Positions 61,362-64,000 of a stretch of DNA of 64,000 nucleotides are shown piece after piece (position 1 is the stretch's first letter; every line of letters begins with the position of its first letter). The notes under the pieces were generated by a model. The model did no database searches, had not been told where the DNA came from, and saw nothing but the letters and a program-made list of their open reading frames with translations. This stretch comes from Cellulomonas wangsupingiae. Lineage in GTDB: Bacteria; Actinomycetota; Actinomycetes; Actinomycetales; Cellulomonadaceae. The stretch is from NCBI RefSeq assembly GCF_024508275.1, contig NZ_CP101989.1, positions 3,782,001-3,846,000 on the forward strand, written 5' to 3'. A program made the translations under genes and the position numbers.

Positions 61362-64000
61362 TCACCGTCCGACGTGCCCGACCGGCCCGACCGGCCCGCC
61401 GAGCTTGCCAGGCTTCCCGGGCTTCCCCGGCTTGCCCGGCTTGCCGGGGTCACCCGGCTTCCCCGGCTTCCCCGGGTCACCCGGCTTCCCTGGCTTCCCG
61501 GGGTGACCCGGCTTGCCCGGCCCGCCCGGGTCGACGTCCGCGACGACCGTCGCCGGCGCCGACGTGACCTCCGTCGACGTCGCGAAGCCCCGCGCCGCGG
61601 CGGTCACCGTCACGGTCACCGCCCCGCCGACGTGCTTGCGGGTCGGCGTGAACGTCGCCCGGTGCGCGCCGGGGACGGGCTTGCCGTCGACCGCCCACCG
61701 GTAGGTGAGCCGCGCGTCGGCGGGGTCGGCGTCGACGACGGCGGTGAGCCGTCCCCGGACGGCGGCTGCCCCGTCGGCGTCCAGCCCGCCGATCGTCACG
61801 CCCCGCACGACCGCCTGGCGCACCACGCGCACGGTCGTCTCGGTGGTCACCGTGCCGTCGGGCGACGTGACGCGCACGGTGGCGACGCCGCCGTTCCCCT
61901 CCGAGGGCTGCGTCACCTCCACCCGCGCCGCCGAGTCGACGGGCACCGCGACGACCGTCGGCCACGCCGACCCCGCGCTGGTCACCTCGTACGACGTGAC
62001 GTCCGGGGCGAAGCCCGGCACGTCGACGCCGTCGGTGCGCAGCGCGGCCAGGTCGGCCACCGACGACGCCGCGGGTGCGACGGCCCCGATCTCGACCTCG
62101 GACACGACCATGTGCGTGTTCTCGTGCGCGGTCATGACGAAGCGCACACCGTGCGCCGTGACGCCGCGCAGGTCGACGGGCACCACGGGCGCGGACCCGT
62201 CGGTCGGCGAGTCCACCGTGACCGGGCTGTCCGCCACCGGGGTCCACGCGCCGTCGGCGTCGAGGACCTCGACCGCGATCTCCTGCGCCCAGCTCGTGCC
62301 GTCGGGGTAGAAGTACACCGCGGCGTCCGCGAGCTCGATCGGCGTCGCGAACGTGTAGGTGAGCGTGTCGGACACGTTCTTGTCCGACGACTTCCAGTTC
62401 GACCACGCCTTGTCGGTGCGCACGCCGTTGCGGGTGCCCTCGATCGAGTAGCCCGGCTCGGTGAAGGTCGCCGAGGCGGTCGTCACCGGGTCCGTCGCGA
62501 CGTTGGCCGACGAGCGGGCGGTCACCACGACGTGCAGCGTCGCCGGGACCGGCGCGGCGCCGGCCTCGTTCGACTCGGCGGTGCCCGGCACGGCCACGAC
62601 GCCCTCGTCGACGAACGACGCGTCGGTGACGCCCGACCAGTCCCACGTGACGGGTGCGTCGAACGTCGCGGTCGACGCCCCGATGCGGGCGGGGACGACG
62701 GACGGCGCGGCGGCCTGCACCGGCGCGAGGCCGGAGCCCACGTACGTCGTGACGGAGACCGGGTCGGTCACCGTGTAGCCGCCGACGTCGACGGTCACGG
62801 TGGCGGGCAGCGACGTGCCGAACACGTCCGTCGCCGTGCCGGTCACCGTCACCTGGCCGCGCTGCTCCCACGCGGACGCGGGGACGTCGTCCCACACGAC
62901 CGTGGCGGCCGCGCCGGTGCCCCAGCGGTACGTCGGCACGACGGTGGCCGGCAGCGTGGGCACGGCGCCGACCGTCGTGCTCAGGGCGACGGGCAGGACG
63001 CCGGTCGCGCGGGTGTCCCGCGGGTACCAGCGCTGGTGCGCGCCCCCGCCGGAGGTCCAGACCCCGACGCCGGCGTTCTCCTCGGTCGACTGCCCGCCGA
63101 CCTCGAGCGCCTGCCCGATGCCCTCGTTGACCAGCGCGAACGTGAGCGTGTCGGCGGACGACACGATCCAGCGCGTCGCCGGGTCGGCCTTCGCCGCCTC
63201 GACGTCCACCGCCCGCAGGTCGGTCCCCGCGGCCGTCGCCCCGAGCACGCGGCCGTCGGCGTCGGTCAGGACGACGCGCTTGGTGCGGTCGAGGCGCCCG
63301 GTCGCGGGCACCTCGTGCGCGGTCCACACCTGGGTGCGTGCGGCGTCGGCCGTCGTGGCCGGCGTCGTGATGGTCGTCGCCGTGGCGGCGTCGGCCGCGG
63401 CCGTGAGGGCCTTGCCGCTCTGCACGCCGGTGAGCTGGTACGTCGCACCATCGGCGATCGCGGCCGCGTCCGCGGCCACGCCGCTGACGCCGGACAGCTC
63501 GATCGACGTCACGGACCTGGCCGGCAGCGTGAGCGTCACCGTCCTCGCCGCGGCGTCGACCGCCACGGCGTCGCCCTCGACGAGCGCGTTGCGGCTCGGC
63601 TCGTCCGCCGGCGACTCCGTCGTCACGTACGGCGTCGCCGTCGCTCCCGGCGCGATGGTGCCGAAGTGGCGCAGGTCGACCGTGAGCTCGACCGGCTCGG
63701 CCGTCGCGTTGGTGTGCACGAGCACGGTCGACGTGCCGTCGGCCTTGAGGGCCGCCGTCGTGGTGGTGGAGTCCGTGCCGATGAGGCGGTCGCCCGGCCG
63801 GACGAAGTGCGTGAAGTTGCGCGTGGTGTCGTACTTGGTGTTGGTGACGACGCCGCACGGCTCGACCTGCGACAGGTCGCCGTCCGCGTCCTCGACGCGC
63901 CGCTCGGACGCGAAGACCCGGTCCTCGCCCTCGCCGTACCACCGGCAGTCGAGGTCGATGAAGACGCCGCCCCAGTTGAGGTCCTCGCCCTGCGGCTTCG
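61362..64000 (-). CDS. Secreted GH30-like glycoside hydrolase with accessory domains and collagen-like tail (partial)
   Basis: The frame is open to the window edge, so the signal and most of the catalytic domain are missing. At least 879 residues are visible. The first block (FIDLDCRWYGEGEDRVFASE, then NFTHFVRPGDRLIGTDST and STVLVHTNATAEPVELTV) resembles the end of GH30-type beta-1,6-glycanases with their beta-sandwich. Next comes a ricin-B-like region (AHQRWYPRD), two Big_4-type Ig domains (WDDVPASAWEQRGQVTVTGT), a carbohydrate-binding-like domain (SWAQEIAVEVLDADGAW), further Ig-like parts, and a C-terminal tail of about 17 Gly-X-Y triplets. It is likely an extracellular enzyme degrading plant or fungal polymers. 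Confidence 0.75.
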   Translation of the reverse strand, partial: KPQGEDLNWGGVFIDLDCRWYGEGEDRVFASERRVEDADGDLSQVEPCGVVTNTKYDTTRNFTHFVRPGDRLIGTDSTTTTAALKADGTSTVLVHTNATAEPVELTVDLRHFGTIAPGATATPYVTTESPADEPSRNALVEGDAVAVDAAARTVTLTLPARSVTSIELSGVSGVAADAAAIADGATYQLTGVQSGKALTAAADAATATTITTPATTADAARTQVWTAHEVPATGRLDRTKRVVLTDADGRVLGATAAGTDLRAVDVEAAKADPATRWIVSSADTLTFALVNEGIGQALEVGGQSTEENAGVGVWTSGGGAHQRWYPRDTRATGVLPVALSTTVGAVPTLPATVVPTYRWGTGAAATVVWDDVPASAWEQRGQVTVTGTATDVFGTSLPATVTVDVGGYTVTDPVSVTTYVGSGLAPVQAAAPSVVPARIGASTATFDAPVTWDWSGVTDASFVDEGVVAVPGTAESNEAGAAPVPATLHVVVTARSSANVATDPVTTASATFTEPGYSIEGTRNGVRTDKAWSNWKSSDKNVSDTLTYTFATPIELADAAVYFYPDGTSWAQEIAVEVLDADGAWTPVADSPVTVDSPTDGSAPVVPVDLRGVTAHGVRFVMTAHENTHMVVSEVEIGAVAPAASSVADLAALRTDGVDVPGFAPDVTSYEVTSAGSAWPTVVAVPVDSAARVEVTQPSEGNGGVATVRVTSPDGTVTTETTVRVVRQAVVRGVTIGGLDADGAAAVRGRLTAVVDADPADARLTYRWAVDGKPVPGAHRATFTPTRKHVGGAVTVTVTAAARGFATSTEVTSAPATVVADVDPGGPGKPGHPGKPGKPGDPGKPGKPGDPGKPGKPGKPGKPGKLGGPVGPVGHVGR

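Noticed and set aside
1-64000. tRNA, rRNA, CRISPR arrays, transposases, integrases
   Set aside because: No cloverleaf-like TpsiC segments outside genes, no regularly spaced repeats and no recombinase motifs were noticed by eye; a dedicated search was not possible.

Overview
This is a very GC-rich window with GC-rich third codon positions, GTG/TTG starts, ATGA/GTGA gene overlaps and several leaderless-looking promoters. It reads as chromosomal DNA of a Gram-positive actinobacterium. The lipoproteins, WXG-like genes, GH92 mannosidase and large secreted carbohydrate-active enzyme would suit Cellulomonas or a close relative, but the genus is inferred, not shown.

Left flank (1-8.5 kb): the end of a sensor kinase and its LuxR-type regulator; a lipoprotein plus PKD-like secreted protein pair; a translationally coupled type VII (WXG-like) cassette with two membrane-protein paralogues; a membrane-anchored HExxH protease; and a truncated ADP-ribosylglycohydrolase.

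Defence island (8.7-27.1 kb): an HNH endonuclease; an excisionase-like HTH/PIN toxin-antitoxin pair with a palindrome-rich promoter; a coupled three-gene operon of DUF6361 protein, phospholipase-D-like protein and SF2 helicase; then a four-gene operon of PLD-like/SNF2 helicase, DUF4391 protein, type III-like N6-adenine methyltransferase and type III-like restriction helicase-nuclease. A perfect 13-bp hairpin follows the last gene. The DUF6361-PLD-helicase operon is the best candidate for a little-described anti-phage system. The type III-like operon looks like an expanded restriction system, and all catalytic motifs I checked are intact.

Right of the island (27.4-37.2 kb): a frameshifted short-chain dehydrogenase; an intact ADP-ribosylglycohydrolase fused to a dual-specificity phosphatase (the full relative of the fragment at 8.2 kb); and a second copy of the lipoprotein/PKD pair whose last 420 bp are about 96 percent identical to the first copy. 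Then come a VapBC-type module, small acidic proteins and a second type VII-like cassette.

Metabolic and transport part (37.2-64 kb): DUF805 and EI24 membrane proteins; two APC permeases; an arcD-like antiporter coupled upstream of arginine deiminase arcA (no arcB or arcC in the window); a Cu/Zn SOD lipoprotein; a hemerythrin protein; a GH92 alpha-mannosidase and a GT4 glycosyltransferase; an LppX/LprG-like lipoprotein; an LLM flavin oxidoreductase; two kinase/regulator pairs; and a tctCBA transporter operon with a universal stress protein. At the right edge is a large secreted GH30-like enzyme with a collagen-like Gly-X-Y tail. I found no tRNA, rRNA, CRISPR array, transposase or integrase.
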